A DNA stretch of 64,000 nt from an uncultured Alphaproteobacteria bacterium (GTDB lineage Bacteria; Pseudomonadota; Alphaproteobacteria; RF32; CAG-239), in NCBI GenBank assembly GCA_910585375.1, contig CAJUCZ010000004.1, forward strand, positions 1 through 64,000. Reading direction: 5' to 3'. A program made the translations under genes and the position numbers. The notes beneath the pieces are model-generated. The model was given only the letters and a program-made list of their open reading frames with translations, was not told where the DNA came from and did not search any database. Shown piece after piece: positions 1 to 7,691 of this stretch; within the stretch, counting starts at the first letter, position 1; every line of letters begins with the position of its first letter.

Positions 1-110
1 CCACAATAAGCATTGGAAGGCGGGAGGAGAACCGAGAAAGCAGCGGCCACAGCCAGGGCTGATACCGCAGAGTTTAGTTTCAGGTGTAGCATAGTGTTAA
101 TGTTTTTCAT
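1..110 (-). CDS. Cysteine-rich secreted protein, N-terminal fragment cut by window edge
   Basis: Only the first ~36 codons lie in the window. They encode a signal peptide nearly identical to those of the genes at 27114-28313 and 52920-54050: a charged start (MKNIN), a hydrophobic core, then the SNAYCG cleavage region. The start is the CAT at 108-110, matching the other two copies. Compared with the 28 kb copy, the residue before LPP is L instead of F because of a two-base change, and the frame stays open. The mature part lies outside the window. It is probably a secreted, disulfide-rich surface or periplasmic protein by analogy with its paralogues; the function is unknown. Confidence 0.75.
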   Translation of the reverse strand, partial: MKNINTMLHLKLNSAVSALAVAAAFSVLLPPSNAYC

Positions 111-350
111 CGGCTTCCTCCCAAAGCAAACGCACCCAGCGGGTGAGGCAACAAAAGCCCCGATCGTCTGTCAACAATGTGCCAAAGCTTTCGCGTTGCT
201 TTTTTCTTTATCTGGGCAACCCAGTGCCCGGAATGGTTAATACTAATGTCACTATAGCACAAGAAGACGCAAGAGTCAATACATAATAAAAAGATGGGTG
301 GAGATTTTGGACAGCAGGGTGGGAAAAGCAGAGGGGATTTTGGCTAAAGA
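1..350. repeat. Duplicated 5' module of the cysteine-rich genes (copy 1)
   Basis: This stretch is collinear with 28204-28553. It covers the signal-peptide codons, the start codon and about 240 bp upstream of it, with only scattered substitutions. The upstream part contains a short inverted element around 138-152 (ACCCAGCGGGTGAGGC) of the same kind as the dispersed palindromic repeats elsewhere. The conserved non-coding part presumably carries the promoter on the minus strand. Confidence 0.85.
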
Positions 351-735
351 GGGTGGGTGTAGCGGGGAAGGAGAAGAGGAGAAGGAAAGGAATGAGGCGG
401 GTGGAAAAAAGGCGGTAAGGGAGAGGGCAAAAAATGTGAGACCGGAGAACAAACGAAGACGGGGAGAGACAGGAAAGCTGGGAGATGGTAACGGGGAGAA
501 AATGGGAATGGCAAGAATGGGAAAAGGTGAGTGAGCAAGGGAGAACGGTGGGGAATGAGGGTGAGTGAGGAGGAGAGAAAAGGCGGAAAGCGAGGAGAGG
601 GGAGAGAAAAAGGGAAGGGAAGAGAAAGTGGTGAGGGAGTGAAGAACGGCAAGAGAGAAAAGAGAAGATGATTGTGTAAAGAAAGATAGAGGGGGATTTG
701 GGAGGGAGGAGAGGGGAGGCGGATATTGGGGATAC
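300..735. other. Polypurine/polypyrimidine tract, non-coding
   Basis: For more than 400 bases the + strand is almost entirely G and A, with runs of GGGAGA, GAAGAG and AAAGGG type. Long open frames on the minus strand here translate to Ser/Pro/Leu/Phe-only low-complexity strings, so they are composition artefacts and not genes. A comparable tract is at 38620-38890 and a shorter one at 28550-28615. All three adjoin repeat modules. Confidence 0.8.
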
Positions 736-811
736 AGCACAAACTGATCGCCGCCGAATATCGGCGGCGAGTCTCAGGCACCATACAAACTGATCGTTGC
801 CGATGTTCGGC
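736..811. repeat. Dispersed palindromic intergenic repeat fragments
   Basis: Two related units lie in tandem. Each carries an ACAAACTGATCG core, followed by a small palindrome (GCCGCCGAATATCGGCGGC in the first) or a GCCGATGTTCGGC palindrome. Variants recur near 22740, 37770, 42700 and 54130, so this is a dispersed repeat family. Confidence 0.6.
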
Positions 812-2083
812 CTAGAAAAAGACGGCAGCACGTAATGAAACGACCGTGTCATAATCTGATTTTGGATTAAGCGCCGGTTTGATGTAAAACTGCACATCCG
901 GTGTGATTGTCGCCCATTTTGAGATTCCCCATGCCCAATAGGCTTCCAGTACGGTCTCGTTCGGGCGGGCGGAAGCATCTCCGGCACCGGTCTTGTCAAT
1001 TTTGTTATAAGCTGCGGCAAATCCGATCTGATCCAGCGGATTGCGGTCAAGCGGATTATTATAAACCGTACCGAGAACAAATGAAAGCTCTGCGAAAGCA
1101 GTACTGCCGGAAACGCCGTTCAAACGGGAGAAAACGGCCCATTTTTCCCCGATGTTCTGTGAGGCGTTTAATGACCAGCCATTTGTTGTCTGCGGCTGTT
1201 CTTTTACGGCCGGCTGATTATAAACCATAACGGAATATTGTCCGCTTCCCAGACCTTTGATAGTCGGCGTATAAGACAAAGAGGCAAAGGTCGTGTAATG
1301 TTCTTCATTCAAGTGATTTACCCGTACGCTGATACCGTCGATGTTCGTGGCATCCTGAGCGCCGAATGTAAAAGACCACTCATTGTTTGGTGCAATTTGG
1401 GCAAACATGCCGACGCCGGAAGTGGAGTAGGTCGATGTGGCATTTTGCGACAGGGAATAGTTGATGAAGTTGACCTGCTGGTTGGAGTCATAAGCCGTAC
1501 CGTCAAAGTTGTACAACGGAAACTGACCGGCGCCTAGTGTCAGCCAGTTCCATTTTCCGCCAAGTTGGTAAGAATAATAGAGCTCGTCAAAAGCGTTTGA
1601 GGACGAGGTATAATCGTTAATAGAGGAGGCAACACCGATATTGTTTCCGATTCTCTCAGCGCTTGAACCGCCGTAGCGGGCAATGTTATAAGCAAAATTC
1701 AGCGTTCCTGTACCATATTCATTTTGAAAAGTTGTCCAGGTAAAAGACGGATAAATTATGGTTTGATAGGCCGTTTTTTTGCCATTCGGTGCCCCGCGCT
1801 GAGCCATATAAGAAATATCAACCGAGTAATCAAAACCGTAGTCTTTGCTGAGACGGTTTTTAAAATCGGTATAATCCTGCCCCAAATCAGTAAAATCATG
1901 ATTGCGGCGGATATGGCCGGCCGCGGCACGTTGCTTGGCGGATTTCGGACGATGAACATTGATTGCGGCAGTGCTTTCATCATCGGACGGAATGTCTGCA
2001 ACGCTGGCTTGAACATTTGTTGTCGACAAGAGAAGGGCGCAAGAAAAGACAGAGGTCAAATAGCCGGTTTTGAGTGTAAACAT
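812..2083 (-). CDS. Carbohydrate-selective porin, OprB-like
   Basis: The predicted product is a ~423-residue outer-membrane beta-barrel that would let small solutes, probably sugars, cross the outer membrane. The chosen start is CAT at 2081-2083, with an AAGGAT ribosome-binding site just upstream. It is followed by a signal peptide ending near NVQA; a longer open frame upstream has no signal-peptide logic. The mature protein has alternating aromatic/polar strands, a DLGQDYTDFKNRLSKDYG segment typical of the OprB N-terminus, and a C-terminal Phe as in BAM-inserted barrels. It is transcribed alone. Substrate specificity cannot be read from the sequence. Confidence 0.75.
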   Translation of the reverse strand: MFTLKTGYLTSVFSCALLLSTTNVQASVADIPSDDESTAAINVHRPKSAKQRAAAGHIRRNHDFTDLGQDYTDFKNRLSKDYGFDYSVDISYMAQRGAPNGKKTAYQTIIYPSFTWTTFQNEYGTGTLNFAYNIARYGGSSAERIGNNIGVASSINDYTSSSNAFDELYYSYQLGGKWNWLTLGAGQFPLYNFDGTAYDSNQQVNFINYSLSQNATSTYSTSGVGMFAQIAPNNEWSFTFGAQDATNIDGISVRVNHLNEEHYTTFASLSYTPTIKGLGSGQYSVMVYNQPAVKEQPQTTNGWSLNASQNIGEKWAVFSRLNGVSGSTAFAELSFVLGTVYNNPLDRNPLDQIGFAAAYNKIDKTGAGDASARPNETVLEAYWAWGISKWATITPDVQFYIKPALNPKSDYDTVVSLRAAVFF

Positions 2084-2247
2084 TTTTTCAATCCTTATCA
2101 GAAAAGTTAAATTTGAAAAAGTATATATAAGCAAAAAATGATAATTAAAGGCCCGAGAGAAAAATATTGACAAAAACGGCCGCTGCGCTATACTTACCAA
2201 AGTTTCGAGAATTATTAACAAAAATTATTAACTAAAAACAATGTATC

Positions 2248-2685
2248 ATGAAAGAACTTGTTTTATGTGCTGAAACAGCAACTGATATTAAAAAAGAGAT
2301 GTTGGATTTTATTGACAGTTTTGGCGTTCCCAAAACAAAAGTCGTTTGCCCGCCGCGTTTGGTTTATTTTTATCATGACAGAGAACGCAAAAACGTGTGG
2401 GCAATGACATTAAAAGACAAAGAACGCCGGTCATATCATGTTTTTCTTTATATTGACGGCGGCGTAATGACAATTGAGGTCGGCTTTTTCCGGTTTGTTC
2501 CGATTCCCGCAGGCACAACGCTTTCGAACGGAATAACCGGCGTGCGTTATAATGAGAACGGAGAACTGGAGCAAGTCTTGTATTGTTATCGCAAAAAACG
2601 CTCTTCCGTTAAGTCTGAAAATGACTATTACGGCATGGAAGCGGATAGTACGGAATATAAAGATAAAGTTGCTGAAACAGCCTGA
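2248..2685 (+). CDS. Hypothetical protein, 145 aa
   Basis: I do not recognise this family. The protein is soluble-looking, with no signal peptide or membrane segment. It has a hydrophobic beta-rich middle (YHVFLYIDGGVMTIEVGFF) and a charged C-terminus. It is divergent from the porin gene upstream and ends in a strong shared terminator. The start at 2248 is the first ATG, although the upstream sequence has only a weak ribosome-binding site. Confidence 0.6.
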   Translation: MKELVLCAETATDIKKEMLDFIDSFGVPKTKVVCPPRLVYFYHDRERKNVWAMTLKDKERRSYHVFLYIDGGVMTIEVGFFRFVPIPAGTTLSNGITGVRYNENGELEQVLYCYRKKRSSVKSENDYYGMEADSTEYKDKVAETA

Positions 2686-2702
2686 TTCTTTTAAAAAAAA
2701 TA

Positions 2703-2732
2703 AAAAGCCTTGGATTAACCAAGGCTTTTTTC
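2703..2732. terminator. Bidirectional rho-independent terminator
   Basis: A 9-bp stem (AAGCCTTGG / CCAAGGCTT) with a 5-base loop is flanked by A and T runs on both sides. It lies between the convergent genes ending at 2685 (+) and 2733 (-). Confidence 0.9.
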
Positions 2733-3191
2733 TTACATATTGTTGCGGTTTTTGGTCGAGAACGGCATGTATTGCCCGACTCCGCCGAAATATTTTTCAA
2801 AAAATCCCGGTTCCTGTCCGGGAGTCAACGTTGCATCGCTGCTGACGGCAACCTCCGTGCCTTCTTTCTTGTCAAGACGGTCAATATCTGCAACCTGATC
2901 ATATTTGTCAAATTTCACGGTTAAGACATCTCGTGAAATTTCAGTCGGCTTAAAAAATGCTACCTGTTTGACTTCGGAAGACATGTAAATCCATGTGTTT
3001 TTATCAAGTGAAACCACGGAAGAGGGGGCACCGAGCAGGCTTAAGACCTCTTCTTTGCTTTGACCTGTTTTTAGCTGGGAGATTCGGTCGTTTGTCGGCA
3101 TGTTCCCGTTATGCGATACAAACACATCGCTGGAGCAGGAGCACAACATTGCCGCGGTTAACATGCTGAAAAGTATTTTGTTTGTTGACAT
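2733..3191 (-). CDS. bamE: Outer-membrane assembly lipoprotein, BamE/SmpA-OmlA family
   Basis: BamE is a small lipoprotein of the BAM complex, which inserts beta-barrels into the outer membrane. The N-terminus has a lipoprotein signal (TAAMLCSCSSD, with alternative lipobox cysteines). A SmpA/OmlA domain follows at residues ~35-105, with the typical LKTGQSKEEVLSLLGAPS turn, the family's G(Q/M)xxxxVxxLLGxP motif. The C-terminal ~45 residues are a family-poor tail. It lies divergently from the DUF177-rpmF-plsX cluster, an arrangement common in alphaproteobacteria. Confidence 0.85.
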   Translation of the reverse strand: MSTNKILFSMLTAAMLCSCSSDVFVSHNGNMPTNDRISQLKTGQSKEEVLSLLGAPSSVVSLDKNTWIYMSSEVKQVAFFKPTEISRDVLTVKFDKYDQVADIDRLDKKEGTEVAVSSDATLTPGQEPGFFEKYFGGVGQYMPFSTKNRNNM

Positions 3192-3253
3192 CTGAAAATC
3201 CTTGACGTTAATATCACAACAGTTTTTCCATATATAACATAAGGAAACAATTT

Positions 3254-3772
3254 ATGCAAAATCTTTTTTCTTATCCTATAGAAGTAGACGGATTGTCCGC
3301 TTCGGTAAAAAAATATCGGATAAAAGCCTCACCGGAAGATTTAATTTATCTGAGCGAGGTTTTAAAGGTGCCGGCGGTAAAATCCTGCACAGCGGAAATT
3401 TTTCTGAAGCACAATCACCGTGAACACACATTAAACGTGACCGGAACGGTAAAGGCTGAACTGGAACTGACCAGTGTTGTCAGTCTGGAAAACTTTGACA
3501 AGCTTTATGAGGGCGGGTTTGCATTGCATTATGATACCAAGGCCACTTATAAGGACATTCGCGACATGGAACCGGAGTTTGACGATGATGTGCCAGATAT
3601 TGTTGAAGACGGCAAAATCGATCTGGGGGATATTGTGATTGAGCAGGTTGCCCTGATGATTGACGACTATCCGCGCAAAGACGGCGAGGTCTTTTCTTTT
3701 GAATCCGAGTTTGATGCTGAAACGACCGAGGCGATGAATCCGTTCAATGTTCTAAAAAAATTAAAGAAATGA
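3254..3772 (+). CDS. yceD: YceD/DUF177 family protein
   Basis: This 172-residue protein belongs to the DUF177 (YceD) family. In most bacteria it is encoded beside rpmF and has been linked to 23S rRNA accumulation and large-subunit assembly. The family's C-terminal region is visible, with the acidic DDDVPDIVEDGKIDLGDIVIEQ segment spanning residues ~115-135. An AAGGAAAC ribosome-binding site precedes the ATG. The family lacks the zinc-binding cysteines seen in some members. It begins the cluster leading to fatty-acid synthesis genes. Confidence 0.85.
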   Translation: MQNLFSYPIEVDGLSASVKKYRIKASPEDLIYLSEVLKVPAVKSCTAEIFLKHNHREHTLNVTGTVKAELELTSVVSLENFDKLYEGGFALHYDTKATYKDIRDMEPEFDDDVPDIVEDGKIDLGDIVIEQVALMIDDYPRKDGEVFSFESEFDAETTEAMNPFNVLKKLKK

Positions 3773-3920
3773 CAATTTTGTGCTTGCAAAATGCAAAAAT
3801 ATTGGCTAAAAGGATTTCAAGAATTTCTAAACCTCATTAATTTAGTTGCATTTAAAAACTAAATGGTTTATTAATGGCTTTGAAAAAAGTGTAAATAACA
3901 ATTAATTAGAGTATGAGAAA

Positions 3921-4109
3921 ATGGCTACACCTAAAAAGAAAACTACTCCTTCCCGCCGCAATATGCGTCGTTCTCACGATGCATTGAAGGCAAATTCCTA
4001 TCAGGAATGCCCGAACTGCGGAGAGCTGAAGAGACCGCATAACGTATGCGCTTCCTGCGGATACTATGATGGTAAAGAAGTTGTTGCAAAGAAAGCTACA
4101 GCTGAATAA
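3921..4109 (+). CDS. rpmF: 50S ribosomal protein L32
   Basis: This 62-residue L32 has the usual N-terminus (MATPKKKTTPSRRNMRRSHD), cleaved of Met in relatives. A zinc ribbon is made by the two CxxC pairs CPNC and CASC, with the 11-residue spacing expected of zinc-binding L32. It lies ~150 bp after the DUF177 gene and 18 bp before plsX. The AT-rich spacer before it probably holds a promoter. Confidence 0.97.
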   Translation: MATPKKKTTPSRRNMRRSHDALKANSYQECPNCGELKRPHNVCASCGYYDGKEVVAKKATAE

Positions 4110-4127
4110 TTATAAAATTTATAATAT

Positions 4128-5195
4128 ATGGAGCAGATGTTGTCTAATACGAATAATCTGGTCATATCAATCGATGCAATGGGGGGAGATAATTCCCCCA
4201 GAGTCGTAATTGAGGGGCTTGCTCTGGCCGCAAAAAAAAATCCTGATGCCAAGTTTTTGCTGTTTGGCGATAAGGATAAAATCTCAGCCCATCTGAAAAA
4301 TTATCCGTCATTGCAGGAAGTTTGCGAGATTCGCCATTCTGACGAAGTCGTGAGCAATGATGACAAGCCTTCACAGGTTATTCGCAACCGCAATACCAGT
4401 ATGCACATGGCCATAGATGCTGTCAAAAACGGCGAGGCTCAGGCCGTTGTGTCTGCCGGCAATACCGGCGCCTTGATGGCAATCTCCAAGTTGGTGCTCC
4501 GTACAATCCAAAAAATCCATCGTCCGGCAATCGTCAGCATTATGCCTCACCAGTTTGGCAAATACGTTATGCTTGATTTGGGAGCAAATACCGAATGTGA
4601 TGCCCTGAATTTGGCCGAATTTGCTCTGATGGGAGATATTCTGGCTCGTCATGCCCTCGGACTGGCGCGTCCCCGTGTCGCACTGTTGAATATCGGTGCC
4701 GAAGAAATGAAAGGCAAGGAGGAGATTCGTCAGGCTGCGCATTTGATTAAAACGTCCCGTCTTGATATTGATTTTATCGGCTATATTGAGCCGCATGAAA
4801 TTCCCAACGGTGTGGCGGATGTTATTGTGGCAGACGGTTTTACAGGCAATATCGCGCTCAAGTCAATTGAGGGAACGGCTCGTTTGGTCTTGCGCTTGAT
4901 GAAAAATTCGGTCAAACAGTCTTGGCTGGCAAAACTGGGAATGCCTTTTATGCTTGGCGCAATGCTCAAACTTAAAAAGACCATGGATCCGCGGTTGTAT
5001 AACGGAGCCATGTTTGTCGGCTTAAACGGATTGTCGGTCAAAAGCCACGGCGGAACAGACGCCTTAGGCTATTCCGTAGCTGTCGGCAATGCCATTTCGC
5101 TGGTGCGCCAGAATTTTGTGGCAACTATCAGGGCAGAACTTGAAAAAGTTGATTTGGACGAACTTTCACAGGAAATTATCTATGACGCTTATTAG
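4128..5195 (+). CDS. plsX: Phosphate acyltransferase PlsX
   Basis: PlsX converts acyl-ACP to acyl-phosphate, the first step of the PlsX/PlsY route to phosphatidic acid. It is peripheral to the inner membrane. The family signature ISIDAMGGDNSP sits near residue 15, and HSDEVVS, the SAGNTGA loop and the ADGFTGN motif follow in order. The length is normal for PlsX. The start is uncertain: the first ATG (4128) has no clear ribosome-binding site, while GGAG at 4131-4134 lies just upstream of an ATG at 4137 and a TTG at 4140. Its last codons overlap fabH, so the two are translationally coupled. Confidence 0.95.
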   Translation: MEQMLSNTNNLVISIDAMGGDNSPRVVIEGLALAAKKNPDAKFLLFGDKDKISAHLKNYPSLQEVCEIRHSDEVVSNDDKPSQVIRNRNTSMHMAIDAVKNGEAQAVVSAGNTGALMAISKLVLRTIQKIHRPAIVSIMPHQFGKYVMLDLGANTECDALNLAEFALMGDILARHALGLARPRVALLNIGAEEMKGKEEIRQAAHLIKTSRLDIDFIGYIEPHEIPNGVADVIVADGFTGNIALKSIEGTARLVLRLMKNSVKQSWLAKLGMPFMLGAMLKLKKTMDPRLYNGAMFVGLNGLSVKSHGGTDALGYSVAVGNAISLVRQNFVATIRAELEKVDLDELSQEIIYDAY

Positions 5196-6159
5196 ATCTG
5201 AAATCATCGGCCACGGACATTATCTTCCGGCCAAAGTTTTAACCAATGATGACCTTTCCAAAATGGTAGAAACCAATGACGAATGGATCAGCACGCGTAC
5301 CGGCATCAAACAACGTCATATCGTAACTGATGAACTGACATCGGATATGGCTGTGGCTGCCGCTCGTAAAGCGATCGATTCTGCCGGAATTTCCGTTGAA
5401 GATGTTGAACTGGTGATTTGCGCCACGGTTACGCCGGACAATACCACGCCGGCCGTATCGGCTAAAATCGGCGGCAAACTCGGTGTAAAATCCGGCACGC
5501 CGACTTTTGATATTTCTGCTGCCTGCTCGGGTTTTGTTTATGCGCTGACAATGGCAGATAATATGATTCGTCTCGGTCAGGTCAAATGCGCCGTTGTCAT
5601 TGGAGCAGAGAGTCTTTCTAAAATTGTGGACTGGACGGACAGAAACACTTGCGTCCTGTTCGGTGACGGCGCCGGAGCCGTTGTTTTGCGTGCATGTGAA
5701 GGAAAAGGAGATAAGACCGATACCGGTATTCTGTCTACCCGCATTTATTCGGACGGCAGTCACTATGACAGCCTGAAGTCTACCGGCGGTGTTTCTTCCA
5801 CACAAACGGCCGGCTTTATTTACATGGACGGCAAAGAAGTTTTCAAATATGCTATCAATTCTTTGAGCCAGGCGGCGGAAGATGTTATGGCAGATGCCGG
5901 TGTAAAGGCAGAAGATATTGATTTATTGATTCCGCATCAGGCTAATATTCGTATTATCAATGGCGTCGGGCAAAAACTCGGCCTGCCGGAAGAAAAAGTT
6001 GTTGTCACCGTCAATAATCACGGTAATACCTCGGCGGCTTCCATTCCTCTGGCAATTTCAGAAAGTTTTGAAAGCGGCAAAATCAAAAAAGGTGATTTGG
6101 TCGTATTGACAGCCATGGGAGCCGGATTTACTTGGGGCGGTGTGTTAATCAGATTTTAA
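5185..6159 (+). CDS. fabH: 3-oxoacyl-ACP synthase III (FabH)
   Basis: FabH condenses acetyl-CoA with malonyl-ACP to start fatty-acid synthesis. The catalytic triad is visible: Cys in AACSGF (residue ~114), His in IPHQAN (~251) and Asn in VNNHGNTSA (~281). The ATG at 5185 is chosen because AGGAAAT lies at the proper distance and the start overlaps the plsX stop by 11 bases. The longer open frame beginning at 5089 lies inside plsX. The protein is 324 residues, normal for the family. Confidence 0.96.
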   Translation, partial: TLIRSEIIGHGHYLPAKVLTNDDLSKMVETNDEWISTRTGIKQRHIVTDELTSDMAVAAARKAIDSAGISVEDVELVICATVTPDNTTPAVSAKIGGKLGVKSGTPTFDISAACSGFVYALTMADNMIRLGQVKCAVVIGAESLSKIVDWTDRNTCVLFGDGAGAVVLRACEGKGDKTDTGILSTRIYSDGSHYDSLKSTGGVSSTQTAGFIYMDGKEVFKYAINSLSQAAEDVMADAGVKAEDIDLLIPHQANIRIINGVGQKLGLPEEKVVVTVNNHGNTSAASIPLAISESFESGKIKKGDLVVLTAMGAGFTWGGVLIRF

Positions 6160-6277
6160 AAACAGTTTTTCTGTTTATTAATTTGCTGATTCGGCTTGTC
6201 ATCAGGAATAAATTACGTTAAATATTTCATGCAAAAGAAAAGATATAGTATAAAGAATAAAATTAAAGGAAATTGAG

Positions 6278-6562
6278 ATGAAAACAATTACTCGCGCAGA
6301 TGTTGCTGAGACTATTTATGAAGAAATCGGTCTTTCCAGAAAAGACTCTAATGAAATTTTGGATATGGTTTTGGATGAAATCGTACAAGAGCTGGCTCGC
6401 GGCAATGACGTGAAATTGTCTTCTTTCGGTACATTTTCTTTGCGTGATAAAAAAGCGCGCTCCGGCCGAAATCCAAAAACCGGTGTTGAAGCTGTTATCA
6501 GTTCCCGCCGCGTGATTTCTTTCAAACCCTCTCAAACGATGAGAAAAATTATCAACGCCTGA
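6278..6562 (+). CDS. ihfA: Integration host factor subunit alpha
   Basis: IHF-alpha is a DNA-bending nucleoid protein. The 94-residue sequence has the HU/IHF fold signature: the helical KxxxNEILDMVLDEI segment, then SSFGTFSLRDKKARSGRNPKTG, the DNA-grasping beta arm with its intercalating Pro region. The Arg/Asn pattern of the arm favours IHF over HU. A good AAAGGAAATTGAG ribosome-binding site precedes it. The plsX-fabH-ihfA-merR order is typical of alphaproteobacteria. Confidence 0.9.
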   Translation: MKTITRADVAETIYEEIGLSRKDSNEILDMVLDEIVQELARGNDVKLSSFGTFSLRDKKARSGRNPKTGVEAVISSRRVISFKPSQTMRKIINA

Positions 6563-6577
6563 TTTTAAGGAAAACAA

Positions 6578-6985
6578 ATGGTTGTCAACAAAAGTAAATC
6601 TGCTTTCAGAACAATTGCAGAAGTTGCGGAAGAACTCGGTGTGGCAACCCATGTCTTGCGTTTTTGGGAAACAAAGTTTCCGCAGATTAAGCCGATGAAA
6701 AGAAGCGGCGGACGCCGTTATTATCGTCCGGACGATGTGGAACTGGTCAGAACTATCAAAGAATATCTCTATGACAAGCGCTATACTATTGAAGGCGTGC
6801 AAAAACTCTTCAAAGAAAAAGGCGCCAAAAAACTGGTCGGCGAAGAAATTCAAAAAGACTTTTTTGAAGAAGTCGATAAAACGGCAATTGATGATAACTG
6901 TCGTGCCCTTGTCAGCGGTCTGGTTATGGAGCTGAAAGAAATCAGAGAAGAAATGCAAAAAGCAATAGAATTGGCTGCAGAATAA
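6578..6985 (+). CDS. MerR family transcriptional regulator
   Basis: An N-terminal MerR winged helix-turn-helix spans residues ~8-75: FRTIAEVAEELG, then VLRFWE and GGRRYYRPDDVE. A short helical C-terminus follows, without metal-binding cysteines. The gene lies 15 bp after ihfA, probably in one transcript, in the arrangement conserved across alphaproteobacteria. What it senses is not known; the family members beside ihfA are annotated only as MerR-like. A strong terminator follows directly. Confidence 0.88.
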   Translation: MVVNKSKSAFRTIAEVAEELGVATHVLRFWETKFPQIKPMKRSGGRRYYRPDDVELVRTIKEYLYDKRYTIEGVQKLFKEKGAKKLVGEEIQKDFFEEVDKTAIDDNCRALVSGLVMELKEIREEMQKAIELAAE

Positions 6986-6990
6986 TCATT

Positions 6991-7023
6991 AAAAAACATC
7001 GTATTAAATACGATGTTTTTTTG
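6991..7023. terminator. Bidirectional rho-independent terminator
   Basis: An A-run/T-run-flanked stem (ACATCGTA / TACGATGT) with a TTAAA loop closes the plsX-to-merR transcript. On the other strand it closes the glycosylase gene. Confidence 0.92.
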
Positions 7024-7503
7024 TTATATAAACTTTTTCCATTCTTGTAGTTTGTCTTCAAATTTGAAAGCTGCGTTGGCCGGACTGGTCGAAGGCAAAA
7101 CATGGCATTCCAGTTGTTCTGCCAAAGCCGGATGAAATTTTTTAAAAAACTGAAAAGATTTCTGACCGTTAAACAGCATTTTTTGAACCGACGGATATTG
7201 TTTCAACAATGTTTCAAAATCATTGGGAACTTCTGACCTGATATTGCTGTCCAGACTGCCGTCCCGCTCGCAATATTGCAAGTTGTCCCACAAGCCGATG
7301 CCCTGTGACAGCAGACAGGCTTTTTTTTCCTCATAACTTGAAAACGCCGTCCCGTTATTAAACAGCCTGGCCATAATCAGCCAAAAGGCATTGCGCGGGT
7401 GAGCATAATACTCGCCCGCTTCCAGAGAAGCAATGCCGGGCATCGTCCCGATAACCATAACTTTTGTGTATTTATCAATCAGCGGTGCGAAACTATGCGG
7501 CAT
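7024..7503 (-). CDS. DNA-deoxyinosine/uracil glycosylase superfamily protein
   Basis: This 159-residue member of the uracil-DNA glycosylase superfamily fits family 6 (hypoxanthine-DNA glycosylase type) best. Such enzymes remove deaminated bases. Motif 1 (IGTMPGIASLEAG), the YYAHPRNAFW segment and the C-terminal LPSTSPAN motif, which carries the Ser-Pro/Asn signature of motif 2, are all visible. It stands alone between two terminators. The family call is firm, but the exact base specificity is inferred from motifs only. Confidence 0.85.
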   Translation of the reverse strand: MPHSFAPLIDKYTKVMVIGTMPGIASLEAGEYYAHPRNAFWLIMARLFNNGTAFSSYEEKKACLLSQGIGLWDNLQYCERDGSLDSNIRSEVPNDFETLLKQYPSVQKMLFNGQKSFQFFKKFHPALAEQLECHVLPSTSPANAAFKFEDKLQEWKKFI

Positions 7504-7691
7504 ATAAAACCTCCTGCATCATATTATTTTCTTTACATTTTCAGTTGTTGTTCATACTATAATCAATTATAATAGTCAAGTTGAAGACAGAAACACTATA
7601 TAAAACAGCGGATTATCGCAAGATTGAATGTGTTTTACATCTTTGGTCTGCGCTTTGTAATATTCTAATGTTATAAATAGAAGGAAAAACA

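Noticed and set aside
208..1080. Long minus-strand open frames at 208-1080, 276-740 and 344-784
   Set aside because: They translate to Ser/Pro/Leu/Phe low-complexity strings from a polypyrimidine strand and run into the porin gene. They are compositional artefacts.
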